Assembly: GCF_029894125.1 (NCBI RefSeq)
Contig: NZ_JARXYZ010000013.1
Coordinates: forward strand, 169,039 to 233,038
Source: Kitasatospora sp. MAA19
GTDB taxonomy: Bacteria > Actinomycetota > Actinomycetes > Streptomycetales > Streptomycetaceae
Length of the DNA stretch: 64,000 nt
Direction of reading: 5' to 3'
The translations under genes were made by a program, and so were the position numbers. This document shows positions 9,198 to 17,571 of this stretch, in pieces; the first letter of the stretch is position 1; the number at the start of each line of letters is the position of its first letter. The notes under the pieces were generated by a model that was not told the origin of the DNA, ran no database searches, and was given only the letters and a program-made list of their open reading frames with translations.

Positions 9198-9213
9198 CAC
9201 TAATCGAATAGTG
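9198..9213. promoter_or_regulatory. CACTA-N6-TAGTG operator upstream of the DUF2079 gene
   Basis: CACTAATCGAATAGTG ends 16 bp before the DUF2079 start. It shares both half-sites, the spacing and the flanking GAAAGG with the site upstream of the GntR gene at 10677-10692. The shared site indicates that the GntR regulator controls both transcripts. Confidence 0.7.
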
Positions 9214-9229
9214 AAAGGGTACTTTGCCC

Positions 9230-10612
9230 ATGCGCCTGTTCCCCCCGTCACGCCGACCCGCCGCCCTGGCCTGGGGCCTGGCCGCGGGATTCGCCGCGCT
9301 CTACACCTGCGTCGCCGTCAACCGGCACCGGCGCGGCCTGACCAAGGCCTACGACCTGGGCATCTTCGAGCAGGCCATCCGCGCCTACGCGCACGGCCAG
9401 GCGCCGATCGTGCCGCTCAAGGGGCCCGGGTACCACCTGCTCGGGGACCACTTCCACCCGCTGATCGCCGTGCTCGCCCCGGCCTACCGGGTGTTTCCGA
9501 GTCCGGTCACCCTGCTGGTCGCGCAGGCGCTGCTGATGGCGCTGGCGGTCGTGCCGCTCACCCGGTGGGCGCACGAGGTGGGCGGGCCGCGGGTCGCGCT
9601 GGTCATCGGGTGCGTCACCGGGGTGTCCTGGGGCATCGTCCGGGCCGCCAGTGACGACTTCCACGAGATCGCCTTCGCCGTCCCGCTGTTGGCCTTCGCG
9701 GCCACCGCGCTCGGCCGGCGCCGGCACCTGACCGCTGCGCTGTGGTCGCTGCCGCTGCTCCTGGTGAAGGAGGACCTCGGCCTGACCGTGGCCGCCGTCG
9801 GCCTGCTGATCGCCTGGCAGTCGCGGCAGGACCGGCGCAGCCCGCTGCCGGGACTCGCGCTCGCGGGCGTCGGGGTCGCGGCCACCCTGCTCACCATGCT
9901 CGTGGTGCTGCCCTCGTTCAACCCGCACGGCGGCTTCGACTACTGGCAGCAGCTCGACGGCGGCGGGCAGTCCTCCGGTTGGTCGCTGGCGGCCCGGATC
10001 GGCTGGCCCCCGGTCAAGTGGCTGCTGCTGTTCCTGCTCGCCGCGACCGCCGGCTTCCTCGGGCTGCGCTCGCCGCTGATCCTGCTCTGCGCACCCACCC
10101 TGGCCTGGCGACTGTTCTCGGCCAACCCGCACTACTGGGGCGTCAGTTACCACTACAGCGCGGTGCTGATGCCGCTCGTGATCGCGGCCCTGGTGGACGC
10201 CCTCACCCGCGCCGACCCGCGCCGGGCGCGGCGCGCGCTCACCGCCGCCGCCCTGGTGGCGGCCGTGACCGTGCCGGTCTATCCGCTGCACGAGGTGGTG
10301 ATGCCCGAGGCGTGGCGCACCTCCGCCCGGCTCACCCACGTCCGGGCGGTGCTCGACTCGATACCCGACGGCGCGACCGTCGCCGCCTCCAACCGGCTCG
10401 CCGCACAGCTGACCAGCCGGGACACCGTCACCCTGGTCTGCCAGGAGCCGACCGGGCCCGGGCCCGAGTGGGTGGTCGCCGACCGGACGGACCCGAGCGT
10501 GCAGGCCCCGTGCGCGACGGCCGCCACCGACCGGATGCTGACGGAGTACGAGCGACGCGGCTACCGGCGGGTCATCGACGCGGACGACCTCCTGCTGCTG
10601 CGCCGGCCCTGA
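9230..10612 (+). CDS. DUF2079 polytopic membrane protein
   Basis: The 460-residue protein has about nine to ten hydrophobic helices and matches DUF2079: YDLGIFEQAIRAYA, GDHFHPLIAVLAPAYR and DDFHEIAFAVPLLAF are characteristic blocks. These proteins resemble GT-C type membrane glycosyltransferases with acidic residues in the first extracytoplasmic loop, but no activity has been assigned that I know of. The start is the ATG at 9230, behind AAAGGG. The CACTA-N6-TAGTG operator just upstream ties it to the downstream GntR-ABC operon. Confidence 0.88.
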   Translation: MRLFPPSRRPAALAWGLAAGFAALYTCVAVNRHRRGLTKAYDLGIFEQAIRAYAHGQAPIVPLKGPGYHLLGDHFHPLIAVLAPAYRVFPSPVTLLVAQALLMALAVVPLTRWAHEVGGPRVALVIGCVTGVSWGIVRAASDDFHEIAFAVPLLAFAATALGRRRHLTAALWSLPLLLVKEDLGLTVAAVGLLIAWQSRQDRRSPLPGLALAGVGVAATLLTMLVVLPSFNPHGGFDYWQQLDGGGQSSGWSLAARIGWPPVKWLLLFLLAATAGFLGLRSPLILLCAPTLAWRLFSANPHYWGVSYHYSAVLMPLVIAALVDALTRADPRRARRALTAAALVAAVTVPVYPLHEVVMPEAWRTSARLTHVRAVLDSIPDGATVAASNRLAAQLTSRDTVTLVCQEPTGPGPEWVVADRTDPSVQAPCATAATDRMLTEYERRGYRRVIDADDLLLLRRP

Positions 10613-10676
10613 TCGTCCGCACCGCCCGGCACCCCCCGGTCCGGCTTGACCCGCGCACCGCCTTGCGCCACCATTC

Positions 10677-10692
10677 CACTATTGGACTAGTG
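10677..10692. promoter_or_regulatory. CACTA-N6-TAGTG operator upstream of the GntR-ABC operon
   Basis: CACTATTGGACTAGTG lies immediately before the GAAAGG ribosome-binding site of the GntR gene. A TTGACC hexamer at 10646-10651 could be a -35 element, which would place the operator over the -10 region or transcription start. This is the geometry expected for autorepression. Confidence 0.7.
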
Positions 10693-10708
10693 AAAGGTCG
10701 AATCGCGT

Positions 10709-11116
10709 GTGATCGAGTACCGCATCGAGCGGCGCAGCGGGGTCTCCACGTACCAGCAGATCGTTCAGCAGACGAAGCAGGCCCTGCGGCTCGGGCTGCT
10801 CCAGCCCGGAGACAAACTGCCGACCGCACGGGAGGTGGTCGAGCTGACCGCGATCAACCCCAACACCGTGCTGAAGGCCTACCGCGAACTGGAACGCGAG
10901 GGCCTGGTCGAGCCCCGGCCGGGGCTCGGCACCTTCGTCCGGCGCTCGCTCGCCCGGCCGGAGGCGGCCGCCGACGGGCCGCTGCGCGCGGACCTGGTCG
11001 GCTGGGTGGACCGGGCCCGGGAGGCCGGGCTGGAGCGTGAGGACATCTCCGCGCTGATGGCCTCCGTCCTGGAACAGCGATTCGACACCGGGGTCTCCCC
11101 GGCAACACCGAGTTAA
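10709..11116 (+). CDS. GntR-family regulator, YtrA subfamily
   Basis: The 135-residue product is a short GntR regulator. It has an N-terminal winged helix (IEYRIERRSGVSTYQQIVQQ, then LPTAREVVELTAINPNTVLK) and only about 60 residues of C-terminal region, the size that defines the YtrA subfamily. YtrA regulators usually repress an operon encoding an ABC ATPase and a membrane permease, exactly the next two genes. The GTG start follows the operator by 16 bp. The ABC gene begins 18 bp downstream. Confidence 0.93.
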   Translation: MIEYRIERRSGVSTYQQIVQQTKQALRLGLLQPGDKLPTAREVVELTAINPNTVLKAYRELEREGLVEPRPGLGTFVRRSLARPEAAADGPLRADLVGWVDRAREAGLEREDISALMASVLEQRFDTGVSPATPS

Positions 11117-11134
11117 GGACACTGGGGGGACCGG

Positions 11135-12112
11135 GTGAACAACCCGACGAACACGCCGCCGGCATCGGCGGCGCCTTCGATACCGGCAGCACCGCAGGCA
11201 CCGGCGGCGCTGGCGGCCGACGGCCTGGGCAAGCGGTACCGCCGCGACTGGGCGCTGCGCGACTGCACCTTCGCCGTCCCGGCCGGGCGGATCTGCGGGG
11301 TGGTCGGCGCCAACGGCGCGGGCAAGAGCACCCTGCTCGGCATCGCCGCCCGCCTGCTCACCCCCACCGAGGGTGAGCTGCGGGTGTTCGGCGAGCCGTC
11401 CACCACCGACGACCTGCGCGGCCGGATCGCGTACGTGGCCCAGGACAAGCCGCTCTACCCCGGCTTCACGGTGGCCGAGACGCTGCGGCTCGGCCAGGAG
11501 CTGAACCCGGCCTGGGACCAGGACTTCGCCCAGCAGATCATCGACCAGGGCGAGTTGAGGCCCAAGGCGAAGATCGGCTCGCTCTCCGGCGGCCAGCGCA
11601 CCCGGGTCACCCTCGCGCTCGCCCTCGGCAAGCGACCCGACCTGCTGCTGCTCGACGAGCCGATGGCCGACCTCGACCCGCTCGCCCGGCACCAGCTGAT
11701 GGGCACCCTGATGGCCGAGGCCGCCGAGCGCGGCACCACCATCGTGCTCTCCTCGCACCTCCTCCCCGAGCTGGACGGCGTCATCGACCACCTGCTGCTG
11801 GTGCAGTCCGGGCGGGTCCGCCTCTGCGGCGACCTGGAGGACCTGCTGGACGGGCACCAGCTGCTCACCGGCCCGGCAGGCACCGCGCTCCCCACGGGCG
11901 TCCTGGTCGAGCAGCGCTCCACCGGCCGTCGGGTCGACGTGCTGGTCCGCACCGGGGAACCGCTGGACGGCCCGTGGGAGGGCGGCCGGCCGAGCCTGGA
12001 GGAGCTGCTGCTCGGCTACCTCCGGGCCCCGCTCACCGCCCCGGTCACCGCTGGGGCCACCGCCGGGCCGGCCGCCCAGGCGCAGACGACCGAGAACGGG
12101 ATCGCCGCATGA
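11135..12112 (+). CDS. ABC transporter ATP-binding protein
   Basis: The 325-residue cytoplasmic ATPase has Walker A GANGAGKST (58-66), signature LSGGQ (150-154), Walker B LLLLDEP (around 171-176) and a switch His in LSSHLLPEL. The N-terminal 25 residues are low-complexity Pro/Ala. The C-terminal 80 residues are a variable extension typical of exporter ATPases such as YtrB/CcmA-like proteins. The GTG start is preceded by GGGGGGACC. It overlaps the permease gene by 4 bp. The pair probably exports or responds to a membrane-active compound; the substrate is unknown. Confidence 0.93.
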   Translation: MNNPTNTPPASAAPSIPAAPQAPAALAADGLGKRYRRDWALRDCTFAVPAGRICGVVGANGAGKSTLLGIAARLLTPTEGELRVFGEPSTTDDLRGRIAYVAQDKPLYPGFTVAETLRLGQELNPAWDQDFAQQIIDQGELRPKAKIGSLSGGQRTRVTLALALGKRPDLLLLDEPMADLDPLARHQLMGTLMAEAAERGTTIVLSSHLLPELDGVIDHLLLVQSGRVRLCGDLEDLLDGHQLLTGPAGTALPTGVLVEQRSTGRRVDVLVRTGEPLDGPWEGGRPSLEELLLGYLRAPLTAPVTAGATAGPAAQAQTTENGIAA

Positions 12113-13152
12113 CCACCGACGTCCTGACCGAGCGCGCCGCCGCCGCGCCCGCCGCGCCCGCCGCGCCAGAGCCGCCGACCCGGCGCCGCCGGGGCAGGCT
12201 GCTCTGGCTGACCTGGCGCCAGAGCCGCATCACGCTGTGGGCGATCGCCGGCCTGCTGGTCCTCGCCTCGGCCACCCTGCTCTGGCTCCACTTCTCCCTC
12301 CAGCAGATGGTCGACGATCTGGACCGGGCCGGCTGCCACGACTCCGACAGCTGGAGCACGATCAACTGCTGGTCCCTGATCGACCCCATCGACAGGCGCT
12401 CCGTGGTGTACACCCAGTGGCTCCAACCGGCCGCCGCCGCCGTCCCGCTGCTGCTCGGCATGTTCGTCGGCGCCCCGCTGCTGGCCCAGGAGTACGAGCG
12501 CGGAACCGTCCGCCTGGCCTGGACCCAGTCCGTCAGTCCGCTGCGCTGGCTCGGCGCGCGGATCGCCCTGCCCGGACTGGTGGCGCTGGCCGCCGCCGGG
12601 GTGCTCGCCGTGTTGATGACCTGGGTGTGGTGGGTGGACATCGCGCACGGCCCGGTCGCCTTCGATCCGCCGTTCCAGAGTTTCACCTACCCCGTCCTCG
12701 GGGTGGTGCCGGTCGCCTGGTCGCTGTTCGCGCTGGCGCTGGGCCTGCTGGTCGGGCAGTTGCTGCGCCGCACGGTGGCCGCGATCCTGGTCACCGGCGT
12801 CCTGGTGGCCGCCGCCCACGGCCTGGTCCGGTGGACCCGCCCCTTCTTCTACCCGACGGTGAAGGAGGTGGTCCCGCTCAACGGCTGGCAGCCCCACAAC
12901 GCGTGGCTGGTCGACCGCGGGCCGGTGCTCGCGGACGGCCGGTGGGTCTCGACGGACTCCTGCCGGGGCCACTGGGAGCGCTGCGCGAGCACCACCCACA
13001 GCTGGATCGAGTACCACCCTGCCGACCACTTCGTACCGATCCAACTCGTCGAGACCGGGCTCCTGGTGGCGCTCACCGCCGCGGCGCTGGCGCTGGTCTT
13101 CCACCGGGCACGGCGGGACGGCCACGCGCTGCGGGCGACCCGGCGGGCCTGA
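12109..13152 (+). CDS. ABC transporter permease
   Basis: The 347-residue membrane protein has a Pro/Ala/Arg-rich N-terminus, then about six hydrophobic helices, starting with ITLWAIAGLLVLASATLLWL. It includes the exporter-type block GAPLLAQEYERGTVRLAWTQ, which is frequent in actinobacterial ABC-2-like permeases. A large extracytoplasmic loop of about 90 residues with paired cysteines separates the last two helices. The ATG overlaps the ATPase stop (ATGA), implying translational coupling and complex formation. A strong hairpin terminator follows. Confidence 0.9.
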   Translation: MTTDVLTERAAAAPAAPAAPEPPTRRRRGRLLWLTWRQSRITLWAIAGLLVLASATLLWLHFSLQQMVDDLDRAGCHDSDSWSTINCWSLIDPIDRRSVVYTQWLQPAAAAVPLLLGMFVGAPLLAQEYERGTVRLAWTQSVSPLRWLGARIALPGLVALAAAGVLAVLMTWVWWVDIAHGPVAFDPPFQSFTYPVLGVVPVAWSLFALALGLLVGQLLRRTVAAILVTGVLVAAAHGLVRWTRPFFYPTVKEVVPLNGWQPHNAWLVDRGPVLADGRWVSTDSCRGHWERCASTTHSWIEYHPADHFVPIQLVETGLLVALTAAALALVFHRARRDGHALRATRRA

Positions 13153-13183
13153 GCTCCCAGGGTCCGCCCCCTCCCGACGGCCT

Positions 13184-13218
13184 CCGCCCCTCCCGCCCCC
13201 TCGGCCCGGGAGGGGCGG
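13184..13218 (+). terminator. Hairpin terminator of the GntR-ABC operon
   Basis: A perfect 12-bp stem, CCGCCCCTCCCG (13184-13195) with CGGGAGGGGCGG (13207-13218) and an 11-nt loop, lies 31 bp after the permease stop. Confidence 0.8.
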
Positions 13219-13224
13219 TGATCA

Positions 13225-13230
13225 TATGAT
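13225..13230 (+). promoter_or_regulatory. Candidate -10 element TATGAT for the DUF5685 gene
   Basis: TATGAT lies inside the 10-bp palindrome ATCATATGAT (13221-13230), one of the few AT-rich spots in the region and 53 bp before the DUF5685 start. No good -35 hexamer is visible. Confidence 0.4.
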
Positions 13231-13282
13231 GTGCGGCGGATCTGGGCCGGTCAGCGGCCGCAGGCCAGGGCTTGGGGGAATC

Positions 13283-14560
13283 ATGTTCGGCATCATCAGA
13301 CCGTGCAGGCACCGGCTGTCCGAGCGGCTCCAGAGCTCGTGGATGGCGCACCTGTGCGGGCTCTGCCTCGCCCTGCGCGACGACCACGGCCAACTCGCCC
13401 GCACCGCCACCAACTACGACGGTCTGATCATCTCGGTCCTGGTCGAGGCCCAGGCCGCCCGGGAGGACGCCTCCTGGCGGCGCACCGCCGGGCCGTGCCC
13501 GCTGCGCGGCATGCGCACCGCCTCCGTCGCCAGGGGCGAGGGCGCCCGGCTCGCCGCCGCCGTCTCGCTCGCCCTCGCCTCGGTCAAGATCCGCGACCAC
13601 GTCGAGGACCGCGACGGCGTCTTCGCCCGCCGCCCGGTCGCCGCCGGGGCCCGGGCGGTCACCCGGCGATGGGACCGGCAGAGCGCCGGCAGCGCCTCGA
13701 CGATCGGCTTCGACACCGGCGTCCTGCTCGAAGCCGCCGCCCGGCAGGGCGCGTTGGAGCGGTCACTGGCGCCGGGCGGTTCCGTCCTGCTGGTCACCGA
13801 GCCCACCGAGACCGCCACCTCGGCCGCGTTCGCGCACACCGCCGTCCTCGCCGGGCGCCCCGGCAACGCCGCCCCGCTCGCCGAGGCCGGGCGACTCTTC
13901 GGCCGACTCGCCCACCTCCTCGACGCCGCCGAGGACCAGGCCGCCGACGCCGAGGCCGGCGCCTGGAACCCGCTCACCGCCACCGGCACCGACCGCGCCG
14001 AGGCCGAACGCCTCTGCCGCGACGCCGTGCACGGCATCCGGCTCGCGCTGCGCGAGGTGGAACTCACCGACCGGGCCCTGGTGCACCTGCTGCTCGCGCA
14101 CGAGACCGAGCGGGCCGTCGACCGGGTCTTCGGCCCGGCCGCCCACACCACCGCCTGCCGCACCCGGAACGCCGGGCCCGGCTCGCCCGCCGCTTCCGCG
14201 GCCGGCGAGCACCCGAACGACGCGCCGCCGCGCCAGGCGCCGCCCGGCCAGGACCCGGGCCAGGCGCCGATCCCGCCGTGGGTGCCGCAGGGCCCGGGCT
14301 TCGGCCCGATCGGCGAGAAGCCGCCGCGGCCGCGCAACCTGCTGGCCGGCTGCGCGGTGTGGGCGCTGATGGCCTGCAGCTGCCAGCTGCTCTGCTGCGA
14401 CCACAACGACCCGTTCAGCCGGGAGCGCCGCGAGGGCTGGTGCCAGCGGCACGACTGCGACTGCCCGGACTGCTGCGACGGGTGCAACGGGTGCGACTGC
14501 TGCAACGGCTGCGATGGTTGTGACTGCTGCGACGGCTGCGACTGTGGGTGCGACTGCTGA
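13283..14560 (+). CDS. DUF5685 family protein with an extreme cysteine-rich tail
   Basis: From the ATG at 13283 (GGGGGA just upstream) the product has 425 residues. Its N-terminus, MFGIIRPCRHRL then HLCGLCLALRDDHGQLART, is the DUF5685 signature, with Cys8, Cys25 and Cys28 conserved. A largely helical middle part of about 280 residues is followed by a Pro/Gly linker, a short hydrophobic Cys-containing segment (NLLAGCAVWALMACSCQLLC) and a tail with 17 cysteines in the last 40 residues, arranged as CC and CxC pairs separated by Asp/Gly/Asn. This tail resembles metallothionein or metal-cluster sequences; iron-sulfur, zinc or copper binding is possible. Function is unknown. Confidence 0.85.
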   Translation: MFGIIRPCRHRLSERLQSSWMAHLCGLCLALRDDHGQLARTATNYDGLIISVLVEAQAAREDASWRRTAGPCPLRGMRTASVARGEGARLAAAVSLALASVKIRDHVEDRDGVFARRPVAAGARAVTRRWDRQSAGSASTIGFDTGVLLEAAARQGALERSLAPGGSVLLVTEPTETATSAAFAHTAVLAGRPGNAAPLAEAGRLFGRLAHLLDAAEDQAADAEAGAWNPLTATGTDRAEAERLCRDAVHGIRLALREVELTDRALVHLLLAHETERAVDRVFGPAAHTTACRTRNAGPGSPAASAAGEHPNDAPPRQAPPGQDPGQAPIPPWVPQGPGFGPIGEKPPRPRNLLAGCAVWALMACSCQLLCCDHNDPFSRERREGWCQRHDCDCPDCCDGCNGCDCCNGCDGCDCCDGCDCGCDC

Positions 14561-14601
14561 CGCAGCGTCAGCCCTCCGGCGGCCTCACGACCACCGGGCG
14601 G

Positions 14602-14633
14602 CGGCGGGGCCCGTCAGGCATCGGGCCCCGCCG
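14602..14633. terminator. Bidirectional hairpin terminator
   Basis: CGGCGGGGCCCG (14602-14613) pairs perfectly with CGGGCCCCGCCG (14622-14633) around an 8-nt loop. It lies 41 bp after the DUF5685 stop, and the stop codon of the small minus-strand ORF sits in the loop, so it can serve both convergent genes. Confidence 0.75.
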
Positions 14634-14799
14634 TCGCCGCCCGGCCGGCCGCCTGGTCCGCGACCCGGGCCGCCGCCCGGTCCGCCGCCAGCGAGCCCTC
14701 AAGTCGCGCCAGCAACTGCCGGAACCGCCCGGCGTCCTGCTCCGTCATCCGCCCCTCGGGCGCCGCCGCCCCCGGCCACTCGGCCACCATCTCGTTCAT
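14614..14799 (-). CDS. Small hypothetical protein
   Basis: This 61-residue ORF begins MNEMVAEWPGAAAPEGRMTE and is mostly helical and Ala/Arg-rich. It has no recognisable family and no clear ribosome-binding site. Support comes from position: it is the only frame filling the gap convergent to DUF5685, and a symmetrical terminator surrounds its stop codon. It may be spurious. Confidence 0.35.
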   Translation of the reverse strand: MNEMVAEWPGAAAPEGRMTEQDAGRFRQLLARLEGSLAADRAAARVADQAAGRAATAGPDA

Positions 14800-14922
14800 G
14801 GGCCCGAGGCTAGGCCTTGGCGATCAACAGGCGATAAACACACCGCGGCCGGGCGTGCGGACGCGGCCACCCCTCATCTGCAGCCTCTTGGCGTGTCCAT
14901 GAGCCAATGGTTCAATTCTCAT

Positions 14923-14941
14923 GTTAGGCAACTTTCCTAAC
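14923..14941. promoter_or_regulatory. CsnR-like box upstream of the alginate-lyase-family gene
   Basis: GTTAGGCAACTTTCCTAAC is an interrupted palindrome centred on C14932 with one mismatch between half-sites. It closely matches the box upstream of the chitosanase at 17412-17430. Similar TTAGGAAA/TTTCCTAA palindromes are, as I recall, the binding sites of the ROK repressor CsnR at Streptomyces chitosanase genes. Confidence 0.7.
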
Positions 14942-14985
14942 CTGACATCAGAGCACGACCTCCTCCCCCCACGAGAGGACCTCCC

Positions 14986-16194
14986 ATGGGTCGTCGCACC
15001 ACCAGGACACTGATCGCCGCGGCGGCGCTCGCCGCCCTGCTGCCGCTCGCGGGCGCACCGGCCGGAGCCACCGGCGCGGCGGCGGAACCCGCCCAGCACA
15101 CCCGGGCGGCCGCCTTCCAGCACCCGGGCGTGCTGGTCGGCAACCAGCAACTCGCCTTCGTCAAGGGCAAAATGGACGCCGGGGCCGAGCCCTGGAAGTC
15201 CGCCTTCGCGGATCTGCAGTCCAGCAAGTACGCCGCACCGGACTGGAAGCCCCGGCCGCGCGCCAACGTCGAGTGCGGCTCCAGCTCGAGCCCCAACAAC
15301 GGCTGCTCCGACGAGCGCGACGACGCGATGGCCGCCTACGCCGACGCCCTGCAGTGGGCGCTCACCCGCGACCAGCGGTACGCCGACAAGGCCATCGAGA
15401 TCATGGACGCCTGGTCGGCCGTGATCCAGGAGCACACCAACAGCAACGCCCCGCTGCAGACCGGCTGGTCGGGCAACAACTGGTCCCGGGCCGCCGAACT
15501 GATCCGCTACTCCGGCGCGGGCTGGTCGGCCGCCTCGATCGACCGCTTCGCCACCATGCTGCGCACCGTCTACGTGCCGCTGCTGTCCCCCGGCAGCCCG
15601 CGCAAGAACGGCAACTGGGAGCTGATCGAGACCGACGCCCTGATGGGGATCGCGGTCTTCCTGGACGACCACGGCCTGTTCGACCAGGCCGCCGGCATGT
15701 GGCGCAAACGCCTGCCCGCCTACGTCTACCTCGCCTCCGACGGCGACCTGCCGGTGCCGCCGCCCAAGGCCGGGATCGAGGGCGAGTCCGCGCTGGTCAC
15801 GTACTGGTCCGGCCAGTCCACCTTCGTCGACGGGCTGTCGCAGGAGACCTGTCGCGACTTCGGCCACACCGGCTGGGGCCTGGAGGCCGCCGCCCAGACC
15901 GCCGAGACCGCCCGGCTGCAGGGCCTCGACCTGTGGGGAGAGGGGCGTGAACGGCTGGTCAAGGCGCTGGAGTTCCACGCCGCCTACGACAACGGGGCGG
16001 ACGTGCCGGACTGGCTCTGCGACGGCTCGGTGAAGACCGGCCTCGGCCCGGCCGTCCAGCTCGCGTACAACGAGTACCACCTGCGCGAGGGCCTCGCGAT
16101 GCCGCAGACCGAGCAGTACGTGGCCGCGCACAGCCCGTTCGGGGCCAACTACTTCATCGGATGGGAGACTCTGACCCACACCAACGCGCCCTGA
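14986..16194 (+). CDS. Secreted alginate-lyase-family polysaccharide lyase
   Basis: The 402-residue product has a signal peptide (about residues 1-30, twin Arg and hydrophobic core ending PAGATGA) and an all-helical alginate-lyase-type domain. Recognisable blocks are HPGVLVGNQQLAFVKGKMDA, SSPNNGCSDERDDAMAAYAD, TGWSGNNWSRAAELIRY, RKNGNWELIETDALMGIAVF and FGHTGWGLEAAAQTAETAR; the Asn/His/Tyr residues in these are the likely active-site groups. Family members degrade alginate, glucuronan or related uronic-acid polymers, and the exact substrate cannot be told. GAGAGGA lies before the ATG. The CsnR-like box 45 bp upstream suggests co-regulation with the chitosanase. Confidence 0.88.
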   Translation: MGRRTTRTLIAAAALAALLPLAGAPAGATGAAAEPAQHTRAAAFQHPGVLVGNQQLAFVKGKMDAGAEPWKSAFADLQSSKYAAPDWKPRPRANVECGSSSSPNNGCSDERDDAMAAYADALQWALTRDQRYADKAIEIMDAWSAVIQEHTNSNAPLQTGWSGNNWSRAAELIRYSGAGWSAASIDRFATMLRTVYVPLLSPGSPRKNGNWELIETDALMGIAVFLDDHGLFDQAAGMWRKRLPAYVYLASDGDLPVPPPKAGIEGESALVTYWSGQSTFVDGLSQETCRDFGHTGWGLEAAAQTAETARLQGLDLWGEGRERLVKALEFHAAYDNGADVPDWLCDGSVKTGLGPAVQLAYNEYHLREGLAMPQTEQYVAAHSPFGANYFIGWETLTHTNAP

Positions 16195-16206
16195 CCGCCC
16201 GGGCGG

Positions 16207-16295
16207 GGAACGGTGGTTCCGGGCGTGCGCCCGCCCGGAACCACCGTTCCGGCTGCGCCCCGCCCGGGAACGGACGTTCCAGGAACGTCCGTTCC
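16207..16295. terminator. Two consecutive strong hairpins between convergent genes
   Basis: The first hairpin has a perfect 19-bp stem (16207-16225 with 16232-16250, 6-nt loop). The second has a 12-bp stem (16267-16278 with 16284-16295, 5-nt loop). Both are built on GGAAC/GTTCC. They lie between the stop of the lyase and the stop of the minus-strand HAD gene and are symmetrical enough to terminate in both directions. Confidence 0.85.
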
Positions 16296-16304
16296 GCGCG
16301 CGGC

Positions 16305-17147
16305 TCACCCCTCGGGGAACAGGGCCTCCAGGACGGCGGCCACCCCGTCCTCGTCGTTGCTGCCGATCACGTGGTCCGCGGTGGCCAGCACCTCCGGGTG
16401 GGCGTTGGCGACGCCGTACGAGGTGCCCGCCCAGGCCATCATCGGCAGGTCGTTGGGCATGTCGCCGAACGCGACCGCCTGTTCGCGGGCGATCCCGCGC
16501 CGTCGCGCCAGGTCGCCGAGCGCGGCGGCCTTGCTCACGCCCTTCGCGACGACCTCGACCAGCCGCTCGCCGTTCGCGTGGTACACGGTCACCAGGTCGC
16601 CGAGCACCGGGCGGGCCAGCGCCAGCAGCTCGTCCGCGGACAGCTCCGGGTGGCGGCCGATCAGCTTGGGCGCCGGGCGGCCGAACAGCCGTGCGTCGTC
16701 CAGGCGTTGCACGGTGGTGTCGGCATCCCAGGCGCCCGCCTCGTACTGCGCGTCCCCGGCCAGCTCCTGGGCGTACTCGACGGCCAGTCCGATGCCCGGC
16801 ACGGCCTCGCGCAGCAGCCGGGCGCTCTCGCCGAGCACGTCGACCGGGATCGGGTTCTCGGCGATCACCGCGCGGGTGCGCATGTCGTAGCCGAAGGCGC
16901 CGTTGGAGCAGATCGCGACGCCCCGGTGGCCGAAGGCCGCCGCGATCTCGCCCATCAGGCGCGGCGGTCGCCCGGTGACCAGGACGACGAGCCCGCCGGC
17001 CCGTTCGACCCGGGCGAGGGCGGCGACGGTGCGGGCCGAGACGGTGCGGTCGCCGCGCACGATCGTCCCGTCGAGGTCGGTGGCCACCAGGCGGGGCGGC
17101 CGTAGCGGGGTGACGGTGGGTGGGATGGTGCTCGGGATGATGCCCAT
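16305..17147 (-). CDS. HAD-superfamily hydrolase, Cof-type phosphatase
   Basis: From the ATG at 17147 the product has 280 residues and is a Cof/IIB-type HAD phosphatase. Motif I is DLDGT (24-28), motif II VTGRPP, and motif III/IV the Lys of KGVSKAAAL plus GDMPND (228-233). The capping domain lies between motifs II and III. Such enzymes dephosphorylate sugar phosphates or nucleotide cofactors in the cytoplasm. The start is chosen because GGAGC lies 9 bp upstream; a longer frame to 17240 is low-complexity Arg/Ala/Pro. Confidence 0.92.
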   Translation of the reverse strand: MGIIPSTIPPTVTPLRPPRLVATDLDGTIVRGDRTVSARTVAALARVERAGGLVVLVTGRPPRLMGEIAAAFGHRGVAICSNGAFGYDMRTRAVIAENPIPVDVLGESARLLREAVPGIGLAVEYAQELAGDAQYEAGAWDADTTVQRLDDARLFGRPAPKLIGRHPELSADELLALARPVLGDLVTVYHANGERLVEVVAKGVSKAAALGDLARRRGIAREQAVAFGDMPNDLPMMAWAGTSYGVANAHPEVLATADHVIGSNDEDGVAAVLEALFPEG

Positions 17148-17571
17148 GGGTCGATGCTCCGTGCCGGTCGGGGTTCGGTGGGGGCGGCCGGGCGCTGGGG
17201 CGTGTGCGGTGCGCGCGCGTACGGCGCGGGCGGTGCGCACGCGGCGGGCACGCGGTGTGTGCGTGCGAGCGGGGCGCCCGGTTCGGCGGTGCAGGGAGCT
17301 CGCGGGCCGGGCCCGGCGGTGGCCGGGCCGACGTCGCCAGACGCTCGGACGGTACCACCGGCACGGCCGGTTCGGCGACGACCGGACGCCCCCTCCGAAC
17401 CCGGCGCAATTTTATTAGGAAACTTTCCTTACCTTATAGACCGTCGCCGGCCGCAGACCGTACTCTGCTGCCGCGAGCTCGCGCTCTTGCGCCCCCACGG
17501 CGCCCGGTCGATCGGCGCGCCATCCCCCCCACTGCCTCCGGCGCCACCGCCCCGGAGATCGGAGCACACCC
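17148..17571. other. Intergenic region upstream of the chitosanase
   Basis: This 424-bp gap between divergent genes has two parts. At about 17190-17290 there is a G/T- and CG-rich, partly alternating purine-pyrimidine tract (GTGCGGTGCGCGCGCGTACG) with Z-DNA potential. From 17405 it turns AT-richer and contains the CsnR-like box followed by TTATAGACC, a possible -10 region. I see no credible ORF. Confidence 0.6.
17412..17430. promoter_or_regulatory. CsnR-like box upstream of the chitosanase
   Basis: ATTAGGAAACTTTCCTTAC is an interrupted palindrome centred on C17421 and the near-twin of the box at 14923-14941. It overlaps the likely promoter of the chitosanase gene, as expected for repressor control by the ROK protein encoded downstream. 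Confidence 0.75.
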
